Part shown: positions 9,339 through 18,707 of the stretch, piece by piece
Layout of the letters: every line of letters starts with the position of its first letter
How positions within the stretch are numbered: position 1 is the stretch's first letter
Assembly: GCA_963791995.1 (NCBI GenBank)
Contig: CAWBUQ010000005.1
Coordinates: 142,696 to 206,695, forward strand
DNA: 64,000 bases
Direction: 5' to 3'
Source of the DNA: Bog-473 sp963791995
Lineage (GTDB): Bacteria > Actinomycetota > Acidimicrobiia > Acidimicrobiales > RAAP-2
Position numbers and translations under genes: made by a program
The notes under the pieces: generated by a model
Seen by the model: only the letters and a program-made list of their open reading frames with translations
Told to the model about the DNA's origin: nothing
The model's database searches: none

Positions 9339-10573
9339 AGGCGCTGCTGTTCGGCGCGCCGCCCGCCAAGGACGAGGTCCGGCCGACGCCCGAAGACGAG
9401 CTCGAGACGATGCTGGCCGGCATTCCCTTCGGCCTGCACCAGATCGACGACGCACGCGTCGTGCGACCCGATTGGGTAGTGACACGGCCGATCCTCTCGG
9501 GCATTTGCGGCTCCGACGCCAAGCTGGTGCTGGGCGACTTCAACACGGGCGACATCGACAACCCGATGGCAGCCTTCTCCTCCCTTCCCCACGTCCCCGG
9601 GCACGAGGTGGTGGCCGAAGTGGTGGCGCTCGGGCCCGAGGCGCGCGGCCTCGACGTGGGCCAGCGAGTGGTGCTCAACCCGTGGCTGTCGTGTGGGCCC
9701 CGCGGCATCGATCCGCCCTGCCCGGCCTGTCAGGTGGGCGACCTCAGCCTGTGCTGGAGCTTCACCGAGGGCGACCTCGGGCCGGGCGTCCATGTCGGTG
9801 TCATCACCGGTGCGCCGGGCGCGTGGGCCGAGCAGCTGGCTGCGCACGACTCCATGCTGATACCCGTACCCGACGGGATCTCGAACGAGGCCGCCGTCCT
9901 CGCCGACCCCTTCTCGGTGTCTTTCCATGCCATCGTGCGCCACCCGCCCCCGCCGTCGGGCCGCGTCCTGGTGTACGGCGCCGGCGCACTCGGTCTGACC
10001 AGTGTGGCCATCTTGACCTCGCTCTACCCGGGGGTGGAGGTGGGGGTGGTCGCCCGCTTCGAGGCTCAGCGGGAGATGGCACTGCGCTTCGGCGCCTCCC
10101 GGGTGTTCGCCCACGAGCCACGTCTGGCCCTGGTCGAGGAATTGGCCGAGTGGTCGGGCGCGGTCCTGCACTCGCCGCTCGACGGCCTGCCGGTGACCCA
10201 CCCCGGTCACATCGACGTGGTCTACGACTCCATCGCCAAGGCCGAGACGCTCGAGGTCGGCGTACGAGTGCTGGCCGAGCGGGGCAGCCTCGTCTACACC
10301 GGCGTCGCCACACCGCAACGCTGGGAGTCGACGCCGATCTACTTCAAGGAGATCACCATCGCCGGCTCGAACGCGTTCGGGATGGAGGATTTCGAGGGGG
10401 AGCGCCGCCACGCCATCGCGCACTACCTCCGGCTCGTCGACGACGGCAGGCTCGACATCACGCCGATGCTCACGCACCGCTACGCCCTCGAGGAATGGTG
10501 GCCGGCGCTCAAGGCGCTGGCGCGACAGGACCAGAGCGGCGCGCTGAAGGTGGCGTTCACGCCCAACGGCTAG
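9335..10573 (+). CDS. zinc-dependent alcohol dehydrogenase (MDR superfamily)
   Basis: A 412-residue medium-chain dehydrogenase. GICGSD near residue 50 and PGHE near 88 carry the catalytic-zinc ligands. CPACQVGDLSLC carries structural-zinc-type cysteines, and VYGAGALG is the NAD(P)-binding turn. The N terminus is longer than usual, with about 25 residues before the first core strand. It overlaps the SDR by ATGA and converges on the FGGY kinase gene. Acts on an unknown alcohol, possibly a sugar alcohol given the kinase and 2-hydroxyacid dehydrogenase next door. Confidence 0.9.
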   Translation: MKALLFGAPPAKDEVRPTPEDELETMLAGIPFGLHQIDDARVVRPDWVVTRPILSGICGSDAKLVLGDFNTGDIDNPMAAFSSLPHVPGHEVVAEVVALGPEARGLDVGQRVVLNPWLSCGPRGIDPPCPACQVGDLSLCWSFTEGDLGPGVHVGVITGAPGAWAEQLAAHDSMLIPVPDGISNEAAVLADPFSVSFHAIVRHPPPPSGRVLVYGAGALGLTSVAILTSLYPGVEVGVVARFEAQREMALRFGASRVFAHEPRLALVEELAEWSGAVLHSPLDGLPVTHPGHIDVVYDSIAKAETLEVGVRVLAERGSLVYTGVATPQRWESTPIYFKEITIAGSNAFGMEDFEGERRHAIAHYLRLVDDGRLDITPMLTHRYALEEWWPALKALARQDQSGALKVAFTPNG

Positions 10574-10580
10574 GAGCCGA

Positions 10581-11991
10581 TCAGAGCGAAGCCGGTGGTA
10601 CGCCCGTGCCGAGCTCGCTGAAGCGCGCGTAACGATCCTCGGCAGCGCGCACCCACGCCTGATCCGGCTCGATCCGGCGGCCGACCGCGGACCACCGCAC
10701 CGAGTCGTCGAGCGACGCCTCGAGTCCGGCCGCCATGCGGGCGAAGTAGGCGGCGCCGTACGCAGCGCCCTCGGGGACGGCAACGGCGTCGACGGGGAGG
10801 TTGGTGGCATCGGCGACCGCTGCCATCCAGGCGGTCACCCGAGACCCTCCGCCGCTGGCGATGATGCGGGTCGCCTTCACGCCGGCACGGTCGAGCATGC
10901 GCCGGACCACGAACCCGCTGGCTTCGTAGGCAGCGCGCTCGAGTGCTTCGGCACCGGACCCGATGTCGAGACCGTAGAGGTTGGAACGCAGCGTGTGGTC
11001 CTCGAACGGCGTCCGCTCGCCTCGGACGTACGGCAGCCAGACCGGCACCCGGGCCGGGGTGCCCAGTCGTGGCTCGAGCCGCTCGCGGTCGGGCCCGGGG
11101 CGCGGCGTGCCGCGCAACAGGCGCCGGGCCCAGTCGACGAAGAGTGCGCCGGCGTTACTCGGCCCCCCGATGAGGAAGCGATCGGCCGTCGTGTGGGGGT
11201 AGCTGATGAGGCCGGGCGCGACCAACCACTCGTCACACACCGCCCACACGATGAGGGTGGCGCCGAAGATCACCAGCACGTCGCCGGGCTCGGTCGCGCC
11301 GGCCACGATCTGGTCGCACAGCGCGTCGATGGTGCCGCCGGTGATGACGGCGTCGCTCTCGGGGATCGTCCCCGCTGCCTGCCCCATGGGCACCACCGCG
11401 GGCATCTGGCTCTCCGCAACACCGAGCGAGGCCAACAGCTTGGCGTTCCAGTGCCCGTGGGTGTGCAGCGCGCCCAGCGACGCCGTGACCCCGGTGTCGA
11501 CAGCCGGCACACCGCTGAGGGCGTAGGTCGCCACCGCCTGGCAGGGCCAGTAGCCACGCGGCGTCGGGCACCGCGGCAGAGGCCCACCGCAAGAAGCCCT
11601 CGGCGTCGGGCATGGTCCCAGGGAGCAGGACCCCTTCCGAATCCGGCTCTGCAGTGCGGCCCTCCCGGTCGCCGTAGAGGAGTCCCGGCAGGACCGGGAC
11701 CCCCTTGGCGTTGACCGCGGTGAGCGAGGGCACCATGGACGCCACGGCCACTCCGGCCAGTGTGCGCCCCTCGGCACCCAGCTGCGCCGTCACTTCGTCG
11801 TAGGCCTTGCGCGGGCCCGCTCGCCACGCCCGCTTGGCGTCGTGGCGCAAGATGTCGGGTTCGGGGGCGTCGATGCTGTGAGCCACCCTGCTCCGGGCGA
11901 CGACGGTCCCGTGTTCGTCGACGGCGAGGGCCTTGACCGACGTCGTCCCGACGTCGACGCCCACGGTGACCGCCGGCATTGAGGTGCTCAC
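10581..11991 (-). CDS. FGGY family carbohydrate kinase (xylulokinase/ribulokinase-like), frame broken
   Basis: Cytoplasmic sugar kinase, about 470 residues after joining. The N-terminal phosphate-binding motif GVDVGTTSVKALAVDEHG is in one frame (11991 to about 11545). The C-terminal ATPase lobe, with IIASGGGSRVTAWMAAVAD and PEGAAYGAAYFA, is one frame on (about 11540 to 10581). GTG 11991 or ATG 11979 is the likely start; an earlier ATG at 12021 would read through the palindromic operator at 11997-12010. It is divergent from the hydroxyacid dehydrogenase. Exact sugar not predictable. Confidence 0.82.
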
Positions 11992-11996
11992 GAATC

Positions 11997-12010
11997 TGAC
12001 ACGCGTGTCA
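11997..12010. promoter_or_regulatory. operator-like palindrome TGACACGCGTGTCA
   Basis: Perfect 14-bp palindrome between the divergent kinase (6 bp from its GTG) and hydroxyacid dehydrogenase (69 bp from its ATG). One of eight TGAC-N6-GTCA sites in promoters of this window; its position suggests repressor binding. Confidence 0.75.
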
Positions 12011-12078
12011 TGATCCGTCATTATGGACGACCGGCGCGGCATCCGCCGCCCGAGGCGCCAGAAGAGAGGATCGCCCCA

Positions 12079-13062
12079 ATGACACGCTCCCGGCCCAAGG
12101 CCCTGGTGACGGCGGCCGTGAGCGGCCCCGGGCTCGACCTGTTGGGCCAGCTGGCCGACCTGGTCCTCGACTCGTGGCTGGACCAGCCGACCCTGCGCAT
12201 CTACAACGCGGCCCAGCTGGCCGAGCGCGTGGCGGCCGAGGGAGCCTCCATCGTGGTCGTGGAGAGCGACACGTGCGGCGCCGAGCTCTACGAGCAGCCG
12301 ATCATCGCCGTGTGCAGCTGCCGGGGCGACCCGACCAACGTGGACGTACCGGCTGCGACGGCTGCGGGTGTGCCCGTGCTGCGTGCGCCGGGACGCAACG
12401 CCGACGCCGTGGCCGAGCTGGCCGTCGCTCTCCTCTTCGCGGCCACCCGCGGCATCGTGCCGGCCGACCGCGACGTGCGGGAGGGCGAGATCTACCGGGA
12501 CGGCAAAATCCCCTATCAGCGCTACCGGGCCTGGGAGCTGGCCGGCAGGACCGTCGGCCTCGTCGGCCTCGGTGCTGTCGGGCGGGCCCTGCGCTGGCGT
12601 CTGCGCGGCCTGGGCATGGACGTCATCGCGTATGACCCGTACGCACCTGACGCCACCAGCTCGCTCGACGAGCTGCTGGCGCGCTCTGACGTCATCTCCG
12701 TCCACGCCCCGGTGACAGAGGAGACGACGGGCATGATCGGAGCCGACGCCTTCGCCAAGATGCGCGACGGTGTCGTGTACCTCAACACGGCGCGGGCCAA
12801 GATCCACGACACCGACGCACTGGTGGCCGCACTCGCGGCAGGCAAAGTCGGTGCCGCCGGCCTCGACCACTTCGAGGGAGAGCATCTGGCCACCGACCAC
12901 CCGCTCACCACGTTCCCCAACGTGGTGCTCACGCCGCACATCGGCGGGGCCACCTACGACACCGAGTCCAACCACACCCGCACGATCGCCGAGGATCTGT
13001 GCCGCCTCATGGCCGGCGCCCGGCCCCTGCACATCGTGAACCCCGAGGTGCTCGCGGACTGA
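12079..13062 (+). CDS. D-isomer-specific 2-hydroxyacid dehydrogenase
   Basis: A 327-residue NAD-dependent dehydrogenase of the D-3-phosphoglycerate dehydrogenase/hydroxypyruvate reductase family. VGLVGLGAVGRALRWRLRG is the GxGxxG Rossmann turn. The catalytic Arg lies in NTARAKI, the Glu in LDHFEGE and the His in LTPHIGG. ATG at 12079 follows a GAGAGG Shine-Dalgarno-like run; the upstream ATG at 12010 overlaps the operator palindrome and is less likely. The S51 peptidase gene follows at 1 nt, so they are co-transcribed. With the divergent kinase it may serve sugar-acid metabolism. Confidence 0.9.
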   Translation: MTRSRPKALVTAAVSGPGLDLLGQLADLVLDSWLDQPTLRIYNAAQLAERVAAEGASIVVVESDTCGAELYEQPIIAVCSCRGDPTNVDVPAATAAGVPVLRAPGRNADAVAELAVALLFAATRGIVPADRDVREGEIYRDGKIPYQRYRAWELAGRTVGLVGLGAVGRALRWRLRGLGMDVIAYDPYAPDATSSLDELLARSDVISVHAPVTEETTGMIGADAFAKMRDGVVYLNTARAKIHDTDALVAALAAGKVGAAGLDHFEGEHLATDHPLTTFPNVVLTPHIGGATYDTESNHTRTIAEDLCRLMAGARPLHIVNPEVLAD

Positions 13063-13063
13063 A

Positions 13064-13792
13064 GTGGCGGCGCGCCGACCCACCATCATCGCCACCTCCA
13101 TCGGGTTCCAGCCCGAGGGCCCGGACCCGATGAACATGCGCCCGGGCCCGTCGTACGGGCTGGCCGCAGAGCTGGCCCGGGCAGGCGATCACCCGCGGCT
13201 GTGCATGATCGCCACCGCGGTCGGCGACGACTCGACGCGCCTGGCCATGGCGCACAACGCGTTCGCAAAGATCGGCTTCGTCAGCTCGCACCTGACGCTG
13301 TTCCCGATGCCGAACTATCCCGACGTGCGCGCCCACCTGCTGGCCCAGGACGTGATCTGGGTAGGCGGGGGCAGCACGGCCAACCTGCTGGCTCTGTGGC
13401 GCCTCCACGGGCTCGACACCATTCTGCGCGAGTGCTGGGAAGCCGGAGTGGTCCTGAAGGGCGTCTCAGCCGGGTCACTGTGCTGGCACGTCGGCGGGAC
13501 GACCGACTCGTTCGGTCCGACGCTCCGGCCGGTCACCAACGGTTTGGCGTTCCTCCCCTACTCCAACAGCCCGCATCACGACGCCGAGGAGCAGCGCCGA
13601 CCTCTCATCCACCGGCTCATCGCGGACGGCACGCTGCCCGATGGCTACGCCACCGAGAACGGCACCGGCCTCGTGTTCGCCGGCACCGAGCTGGTCGAGG
13701 CCTTCACCGAGGTGGAGGGCAAGCTGGCGTACTCGCTCGCCAAGGAGGGCGAGTCCACCCGCGAGACACCACTGCCCACCCGGCTGCTCTGA
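13064..13792 (+). CDS. peptidase S51 (dipeptidase E-like) family protein
   Basis: A 242-residue cytoplasmic serine peptidase-like protein. The nucleophile elbow GVSAGSLCW near residue 140 matches the S51 GxSAG signature, and VIWVGGGSTANLL is typical of the family. Members cleave Asp-X dipeptides or, in cyanophycinases, isopeptides. It starts at a GTG one base after the hydroxyacid dehydrogenase stop and ends 33 bp before the convergent amidohydrolase. Physiological substrate unknown. Confidence 0.83.
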   Translation: MAARRPTIIATSIGFQPEGPDPMNMRPGPSYGLAAELARAGDHPRLCMIATAVGDDSTRLAMAHNAFAKIGFVSSHLTLFPMPNYPDVRAHLLAQDVIWVGGGSTANLLALWRLHGLDTILRECWEAGVVLKGVSAGSLCWHVGGTTDSFGPTLRPVTNGLAFLPYSNSPHHDAEEQRRPLIHRLIADGTLPDGYATENGTGLVFAGTELVEAFTEVEGKLAYSLAKEGESTRETPLPTRLL

Positions 13793-13825
13793 AAAGACGG
13801 CGCGGCGCGGCGTCAGACCGCGGCG

Positions 13826-15574
13826 TCAGACCGCGGCGCCCGCCCAGTCCGAACCGGCGTGCACGGTGTCGGTGTCACGGCCCGAACGCAGCACCCGACC
13901 GGGCACGGCGTCGGTGAAGGAACCGTCGCGCGCGATCTCGGTGCCGTTGACCAGGACGTGGCAGATGCCGCTCGCCTCCGCGTAGAGGCGGCTCGCCCCC
14001 CCGGGCAGGTCGTCACGGGTGCGCACTGCGCCGTGGCCGATGGCCGTCGGGTCGAACACCACCACGTCGGCATACGAGCCCGCCACCAGACGGCCGCGGT
14101 CGCGCAGGCCGTAGAGCCGGGCCGGGATGTCGGTCAGCTGGCGAACAGCCTGCTCCCAGCTGAGCAGGCCCCGTGCCCGCACACCGTCGCCGAGCATGGA
14201 GGTGGAGTAGACGGCGCCGCACATCGTGTCGAGGTGCGCGCCGGCGTCGGAACCGCCGACGATGGAACGGTGGTCCTGCCAGATCTCGGCCCGCAGGGCC
14301 CAGTCGGCCTCGTTCTCGGGGATGGGCGGACGCAAGCCCGTGCGCAGGTCGTCGGCCACCACTACGTCGAGCAGCGCGTCGAACGGCGCGACACCCCGCT
14401 CGCGAGCCACGTCGCCCACACTGCGCCCCTCGAGGCCGGCGTTCTGCGGAGCGAAGGTCTCCTCGAAGAGCAGGCGGTCCCACTGGGCCAGGTGGCGCAG
14501 GATCCCGGCCTCGTCGGACTGCGCGCCGGCGTCCAGACGCCGCCGCGTCTCGGGGTCGGCGAACGCCGCCAGGCGCTGGTCGTACGGGAGCGCGAAGACC
14601 TCGCGCCAGCCGGGCAGTCCGTCGAGGATGGCGCCGTGGGAGAAGCTCAGGCGCAGCTGCATCGTGTGCGGCAGGGTCAGCGCCACCACGGTGGCGCCGC
14701 GCCTCTCGGCTGCCGAGCCCGCTGCCAGCTGGCTCCACGCACCGTGGGGATTCATGGACGACACGCCCAGTACGTTCCAGTTCACCGGTCGGTCGGCCAG
14801 CAGTGACATGGTGGTCAAGAAGTCGATCTCGTCCTCGGTGAACCCGTTCAGGCAGCCGGGCACGATCAGCTCGAGGGTCGTCCCCTCGTGCGGGCGGACC
14901 GCGGCGGCGAGGCGCTCCATTTCGGCCCGGCTGGCCGCCCGTGAGGGCACCGGCTGGCCGTCCCCGTCGTTGTGCGTGTGCACCTGCGAGGTGGAGAATC
15001 CAAGCGCACCCTCTTCCAGCGCGGCGTGCAGTGCAGCCTCCATCGCATCGATGTCCTCGTCGGTGGCGGTGCCCCCGACGGCCCGGTCACCCATGACGAG
15101 GCGCCGGAGCGTCGAGTGCCCGACCAGGAAGCCGGCGTTGACGGCGATGCGGCCGTCGAGGCGGCCGAGCCAGTCGCCGAAGGAGCCCCAGTCCCACGGA
15201 AGGCCGGCCTGCAGCGCGGCGAGCGGCATGCCTTCGACCCGCGCCATCATCCGGCTGATGTAGTCGGCACCGTCGGGCGCCAGCGGCGCCAGGGAGAAGC
15301 CGCAGTTCCCGCCGAGCACGGTGGTCACGCCGTGCAGCGGTGACGGGCTGGCGTTGGGGTCCCAGAACAGCTGGGCGTCGTAATGGGTGTGCAGGTCGAC
15401 GAAGCCGGGTGCGACGAGCAGGCCGCCGGCGTCGATCACCGCGTCGGCTTCGGGTGCCTTTCCGTTCGCCGGCGCGACCGCGCTGACGCGGTCGCCTTCG
15501 ATGAGGACGTCGGCCCGGACGGCCGGACCGCCCGTGCCGTCGACCACGGTCCCACCGCGGATGGCGATTGTCAT
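13826..15574 (-). CDS. D-aminoacylase-like amidohydrolase (N-acyl-D-amino-acid deacylase family)
   Basis: A 582-residue metal-dependent amidohydrolase with an intact frame. It has the N-terminal strand IRGGTVVDGTGG, the metal site VDLHTHYDAQ near residue 65, GGNCGF, and SDAGAHLD near residue 455 supplying the catalytic Asp. The start follows a GGAGAGGGAGC Shine-Dalgarno. ATGA overlap with the aldehyde dehydrogenase stop makes an operon under the palindrome at 17124. In this cluster the real substrate may be another cyclic amide or acyl compound rather than a D-amino acid. Confidence 0.88.
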   Translation of the reverse strand: MTIAIRGGTVVDGTGGPAVRADVLIEGDRVSAVAPANGKAPEADAVIDAGGLLVAPGFVDLHTHYDAQLFWDPNASPSPLHGVTTVLGGNCGFSLAPLAPDGADYISRMMARVEGMPLAALQAGLPWDWGSFGDWLGRLDGRIAVNAGFLVGHSTLRRLVMGDRAVGGTATDEDIDAMEAALHAALEEGALGFSTSQVHTHNDGDGQPVPSRAASRAEMERLAAAVRPHEGTTLELIVPGCLNGFTEDEIDFLTTMSLLADRPVNWNVLGVSSMNPHGAWSQLAAGSAAERRGATVVALTLPHTMQLRLSFSHGAILDGLPGWREVFALPYDQRLAAFADPETRRRLDAGAQSDEAGILRHLAQWDRLLFEETFAPQNAGLEGRSVGDVARERGVAPFDALLDVVVADDLRTGLRPPIPENEADWALRAEIWQDHRSIVGGSDAGAHLDTMCGAVYSTSMLGDGVRARGLLSWEQAVRQLTDIPARLYGLRDRGRLVAGSYADVVVFDPTAIGHGAVRTRDDLPGGASRLYAEASGICHVLVNGTEIARDGSFTDAVPGRVLRSGRDTDTVHAGSDWAGAAV

Positions 15575-17094
15575 GCTCCCTCTCCTTGTTCCCCTGGCTC
15601 TTCGTACGCCGCGGCCTTGCTGGCGGGTCCCGGGCGCAGCACGCGCACCCGCTGGCGGGCGAAGGCCTGCATGCCCTCGACACCGAGCTCGACCCCGAAC
15701 CCCGAGTGCTTCCAACCGCCCATCGGGGCGTACATGTCGATGGACGAGATCCCGTGCGTGTTGACGAAGACGGTCCCGGCCTCGAGACGGCCGGCCACCT
15801 CCGCCGCCAGCGACTCGTCGTTGCTCCACACCGAGGCGCAGAGCCCGAAGTCGCTGTCGTTCGCCGCGTCGACCGCCTGCGCAATGTCGTCGTAGGGGAT
15901 CACCGGCAGCGCCGGCGCGAACTGCTCCTCGCGCACGATATCGGCATCGGGTCCCGGGGCGACCACGAGGGCAGGCGACACGAAGTACCCGCCGCTGCCT
16001 TCCTCCTCGGGCCGCACGCTGCCGGGGCGTAGCACGGCGGCACCAGCCGCGGCAGCAGCACTCACCATGGCCTCGACCCGGTCGCGGGCGCCCGCGGTGT
16101 GCACGGGACCCATGGTCACCCCCTCGGCCAGTCCATTGCCGACCACTTCGCCCGAGAGGCGCTCGACGAGCGCGTCCACCGTCTCGTCCAGACGGTCGCG
16201 GTGCACGTAGAGCCGTTTGATCGCCATGCAGACCTGCCCGGACGTGACGAAGGCCGCCTCCACGACGTGCGCGGCGAGGGCGCGGTCACCAGCCACGTCA
16301 GGCGCCAGGATGGCGGCGTCGTTGCCCCCCAGTTCGAGCACGACCGGGCGGATGGAGGCCGCGGCGGCCGCCATGACGGCCTGGCCGGTGCGCACGCCAC
16401 CGGTGAAGGAGACCATGTCGACGCCGGGATGGCCGACCAGCGCGGCCCCGAGGGCAGCACCGGGCCCGTTGACCACGTTGAGCACGCCGCGCGGCAGGGT
16501 GGCGGCCATCGCTCCCGCCACCAAGAGCACGGTGGCCGGGCAGGTCGGCGGTGCCTTCACCACGACGGTGTCGCCGGCGAGAAGCGCGGGAAGGACTTTG
16601 TTGGCCATGACCGAGACCGGCCAGTTGAAAGGAAGGATGGCGGCGACGACGCCGTGAGGCACCCACTCGACCCGGGTCGCCCCGGCGCTCAGCTCACGGG
16701 CGGCCAGCGCCTCGGCCACCACCGGTGCGAAAGCGGCGGCCATGGCACCCATGGTGGCCGTGTCGAAAATCGCCTCGAGGTGGGTCTTGCCGTGCTCGCG
16801 TGTCAAGAGGCGGGCCAGGTCGTTCGCCTCCGCCATCGCGACGCCCGCTTCGGCGGCGGCCACCACCGTCGCCGCCCGCTCGTCCATCCCGAGCGCAGCC
16901 CAGGCCGGCTGGGCCCGGCGCGCCGCCGCCACCGCCTGGTCCAGCTGGGCCGGCGAGGTCGATGGCGCATGGAGGACCACCTCGGCGGGCCGGGCCGGGT
17001 TCGTCACCGGGTAGGTGCCGTCGCCGCCCGCCACGATATCGCCGTCGATCACGAGGCCGACACCGGTCGTGACGTCCTCGACGTGTGTGGTCAT
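15571..17094 (-). CDS. NAD(P)-dependent aldehyde dehydrogenase
   Basis: A 507-residue ALDH superfamily enzyme that oxidises an aldehyde to the acid. Visible are PFNWPVSVMANK of the cofactor site, ELGGND with the general-base Glu, and SGQVCMAIKRLYVH with the catalytic Cys. The C-terminal VNTHGISSIDMYAPMGGWKHSGFG is also seen in two parts. ATG 17094 is preferred, with GTG 17103 the alternative; no clear Shine-Dalgarno. The operator-like palindrome lies 30 bp upstream, and just beyond it the mobile element begins. Frame intact. Confidence 0.92.
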   Translation of the reverse strand: MTTHVEDVTTGVGLVIDGDIVAGGDGTYPVTNPARPAEVVLHAPSTSPAQLDQAVAAARRAQPAWAALGMDERAATVVAAAEAGVAMAEANDLARLLTREHGKTHLEAIFDTATMGAMAAAFAPVVAEALAARELSAGATRVEWVPHGVVAAILPFNWPVSVMANKVLPALLAGDTVVVKAPPTCPATVLLVAGAMAATLPRGVLNVVNGPGAALGAALVGHPGVDMVSFTGGVRTGQAVMAAAAASIRPVVLELGGNDAAILAPDVAGDRALAAHVVEAAFVTSGQVCMAIKRLYVHRDRLDETVDALVERLSGEVVGNGLAEGVTMGPVHTAGARDRVEAMVSAAAAAGAAVLRPGSVRPEEEGSGGYFVSPALVVAPGPDADIVREEQFAPALPVIPYDDIAQAVDAANDSDFGLCASVWSNDESLAAEVAGRLEAGTVFVNTHGISSIDMYAPMGGWKHSGFGVELGVEGMQAFARQRVRVLRPGPASKAAAYEEPGEQGEGA

Positions 17095-17117
17095 GCGCAC
17101 CACCCGGGCCCGGCCGA

Positions 17118-17138
17118 CCTTGCTGACGATAGTGTCAC
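17118..17138. repeat. left attachment-site-like direct repeat of the island
   Basis: 21-bp segment matching 33845-33865 at 20 of 21 positions (mismatch at 17122 versus 33849). It contains the palindrome TGACGATAGTGTCA. The two copies bound the mobile region in direct orientation, as expected for attL and attR of a site-specific integration. Confidence 0.7.
17124..17137. promoter_or_regulatory. operator-like palindrome TGACGATAGTGTCA (aldehyde dehydrogenase promoter)
   Basis: TGAC-N6-GTCA site 30 bp upstream of the aldehyde dehydrogenase ATG. Identical in all 14 bases to the site at 33851, consistent with both being halves of one integration event. Confidence 0.7.
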
Positions 17139-17181
17139 GCAGGGCTTTTAGCTGCTCTTTTGTCGCACCAATCCCCTAGAA

Positions 17182-17207
17182 TGGCCCAATTGTGGCCCAA
17201 TATCGCG
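17182..17207. repeat. paired TGGCCCAA arm-type repeats, left end
   Basis: TGGCCCAA at 17182-17189 and 17193-17200 (period 11), followed after two bases by TCGCG. The same arrangement, in the same orientation, occurs at 33726-33751 near the other end. Placement just inside both ends fits integrase arm-binding sites. Confidence 0.6.
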
Positions 17208-17217
17208 GAGGATTCGC

Positions 17218-17397
17218 GTGACCAAACGTCAGTATGGCACCGGCAGCATCTCCTGGTCATCGCCCACCAAGGCCCGGCTTCGGGTCCGAGTGGGCGGCAA
17301 GCGGCGGACCAAGGTGATGACCGTTTCCCACCGTGACCGTGGCGGACGGGGCGAGGCGAGCGATGCCCTAGTGTCCCGGAAGGTTGAAGCGCTGTGA
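17218..17397 (+). pseudogene. truncated site-specific integrase, N-terminal domain only
   Basis: GTG at 17218 follows a GGAGG. The sequence VTKRQYGTGSIS...RVRVGGKRRTKVMTVSH resembles the N-terminal arm-DNA-binding domain of tyrosine recombinases. After about 50 residues the gene is cut by the IS630 insertion at 17369. Restoring the target across the IS gives only EASDALAL and a stop, and no catalytic domain is visible beyond it. The gene lies 80 bp inside the left repeat, where an element's integrase is expected. Without a catalytic domain the element cannot move itself. Confidence 0.55.
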
Positions 17398-18599
17398 AAA
17401 CTGGATCATGCGCCGGCGTTGATGGCGGTGCAGTAGCCAGCGAGGCGCTCGAAGATCTCTTCGGCGGTCCTGGTCCACACGAACGGGCGTGGGTTCTGGT
17501 TCCAGGTGGCGGCCCAGTCCAAGATGTCGGCAGCGAGTTCTTTGACGTTGCGATGCGCCGAACGCTTCAGTTTCTTGGTGGTGAGCGCAGAGAACCACCG
17601 TTCGACGAGGTTCATCCACGACCCGTAGGTCGGGGTGAAGTGGAAGTGGAACCGGCGGTGGCGAAGCAGCCAGCGGTGGACCTGGGGAGTCTTGTGGGTC
17701 TGAAGGTTGTCGAGGATCACGTGCACGTCGAGCTCTTTGGGGACCTCACGATTGACCTTGTTCAAGAAGGCGATGAAGTCCGCACTGGTGTGGGACTTGC
17801 GGATGTCGGTGATCACGGTCCCCGTCGCCACGTTGAGGGCAGCGAAGAGGTCACAGGTGCCGTTGCGCTCGTAGTCGTGGGTGGCCCTCGCCGGTGTGGT
17901 GGGCAGCATGGGCAGGGTCGGGGCGGTGCGGTTGAGCGCTTGGATCTGGGGTTTCTCGTCGACGGCGAACACCGCCGCGGCGACGGGCGGGCTCAGGTAG
18001 AGCGCGACGAGGTCGCGGATCTTCTCGACGAAGTCGGGGTCGGGCGAGACCTTGAAAGAGTCCTCGCGCCACGGCTTGAGCCCGAAGGCCCGCCAGATCT
18101 CCCTCACCGTGGTGTGGCTGATCCCGTGCTTGGCCGCCAGCGTGCGCGTCGACCAGTGGGTGGCGTCGGGCGGTGCACTCTCGAGCGTCTCGACCACGAC
18201 CGCTTCGATCACCTCGTCACCGATCGTGCGCGCCGCTCCCGGACGAGGGGCGTCGACGAGGCCGTCGAGGCGACCCTCGGCGAAGCGGTTGCGCCACTTG
18301 CTCACCGTCACCGGATTGCAGCCCAGCTCGGCTGCGATCTCGGCGTGGGTGGCTCTTCCCGCCGCGCAGGCCAGCACGATCTTGGATCGCAAGGCCAACG
18401 CTTGGGAGGACGAATGCCGGCGCGCCCAGCGCTCGAGCGTGGCGCGTTCGTCCACGCTCAGGTTGATCTCGACGGTGGGGCGTCCTCTTCGGGCCATGGC
18501 GTTCCTCCGATGTTGGCGTACAACACCGGACCAACGCGGCCCAACTCAGAAAATTCCCGTTCAGCCAAGATTTCTTGGCAGATCAACCTTCCGGGTCAC
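17371..18599. mobile_element. complete IS630-family insertion sequence
   Basis: The left terminus GTGTCCCGGAAGGTTGA (17371-17387) and the right terminus, inverted at 18583-18599, match at 16 of 17 bases. A TA dinucleotide flanks each side (17369-17370 and 18600-18601), the target duplication typical of IS630/Tc1. It carries one intact transposase on the minus strand and interrupts the integrase stub. Confidence 0.9.
17406..18497 (-). CDS. IS630 family transposase
   Basis: A 363-residue DDE transposase, intact. The N-terminal helix-turn-helix region is THAEIAAELGCNPVTVSKWR near residues 50-70. The catalytic core shows FAVDEKPQ (first Asp), HVILDNLQTHKT (second Asp) and PTYGSWMNLVERWFS (Glu). 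The gene fills the element between the inverted repeats. It is likely still functional and may have inserted fairly recently. A C-terminal fragment of a related enzyme lies at 24.7-25.0 kb. Confidence 0.93.
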   Translation of the reverse strand: MARRGRPTVEINLSVDERATLERWARRHSSSQALALRSKIVLACAAGRATHAEIAAELGCNPVTVSKWRNRFAEGRLDGLVDAPRPGAARTIGDEVIEAVVVETLESAPPDATHWSTRTLAAKHGISHTTVREIWRAFGLKPWREDSFKVSPDPDFVEKIRDLVALYLSPPVAAAVFAVDEKPQIQALNRTAPTLPMLPTTPARATHDYERNGTCDLFAALNVATGTVITDIRKSHTSADFIAFLNKVNREVPKELDVHVILDNLQTHKTPQVHRWLLRHRRFHFHFTPTYGSWMNLVERWFSALTTKKLKRSAHRNVKELAADILDWAATWNQNPRPFVWTRTAEEIFERLAGYCTAINAGA

Positions 18600-18707
18600 T
18601 AGCGCTGTAGGAACCACAGACCTTGCTGACAGGGTCCACCACTGAATAAAGCCTCCCGGGCGAGTGTGGAGCTGTTCACACACCCACGCTCACCAAGGAG
18701 GCTTCAG

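Noticed and set aside
14814..14827. A further TGAC-N6-GTCA match
   Set aside because: It lies inside the amidohydrolase coding sequence, and about one chance match is expected in the window.
17182..17200. TGGCCCAA pairs as replication iterons
   Set aside because: Only two copies at each end, placed next to the att-like repeats and not beside the primase-like gene; arm sites are the simpler reading.
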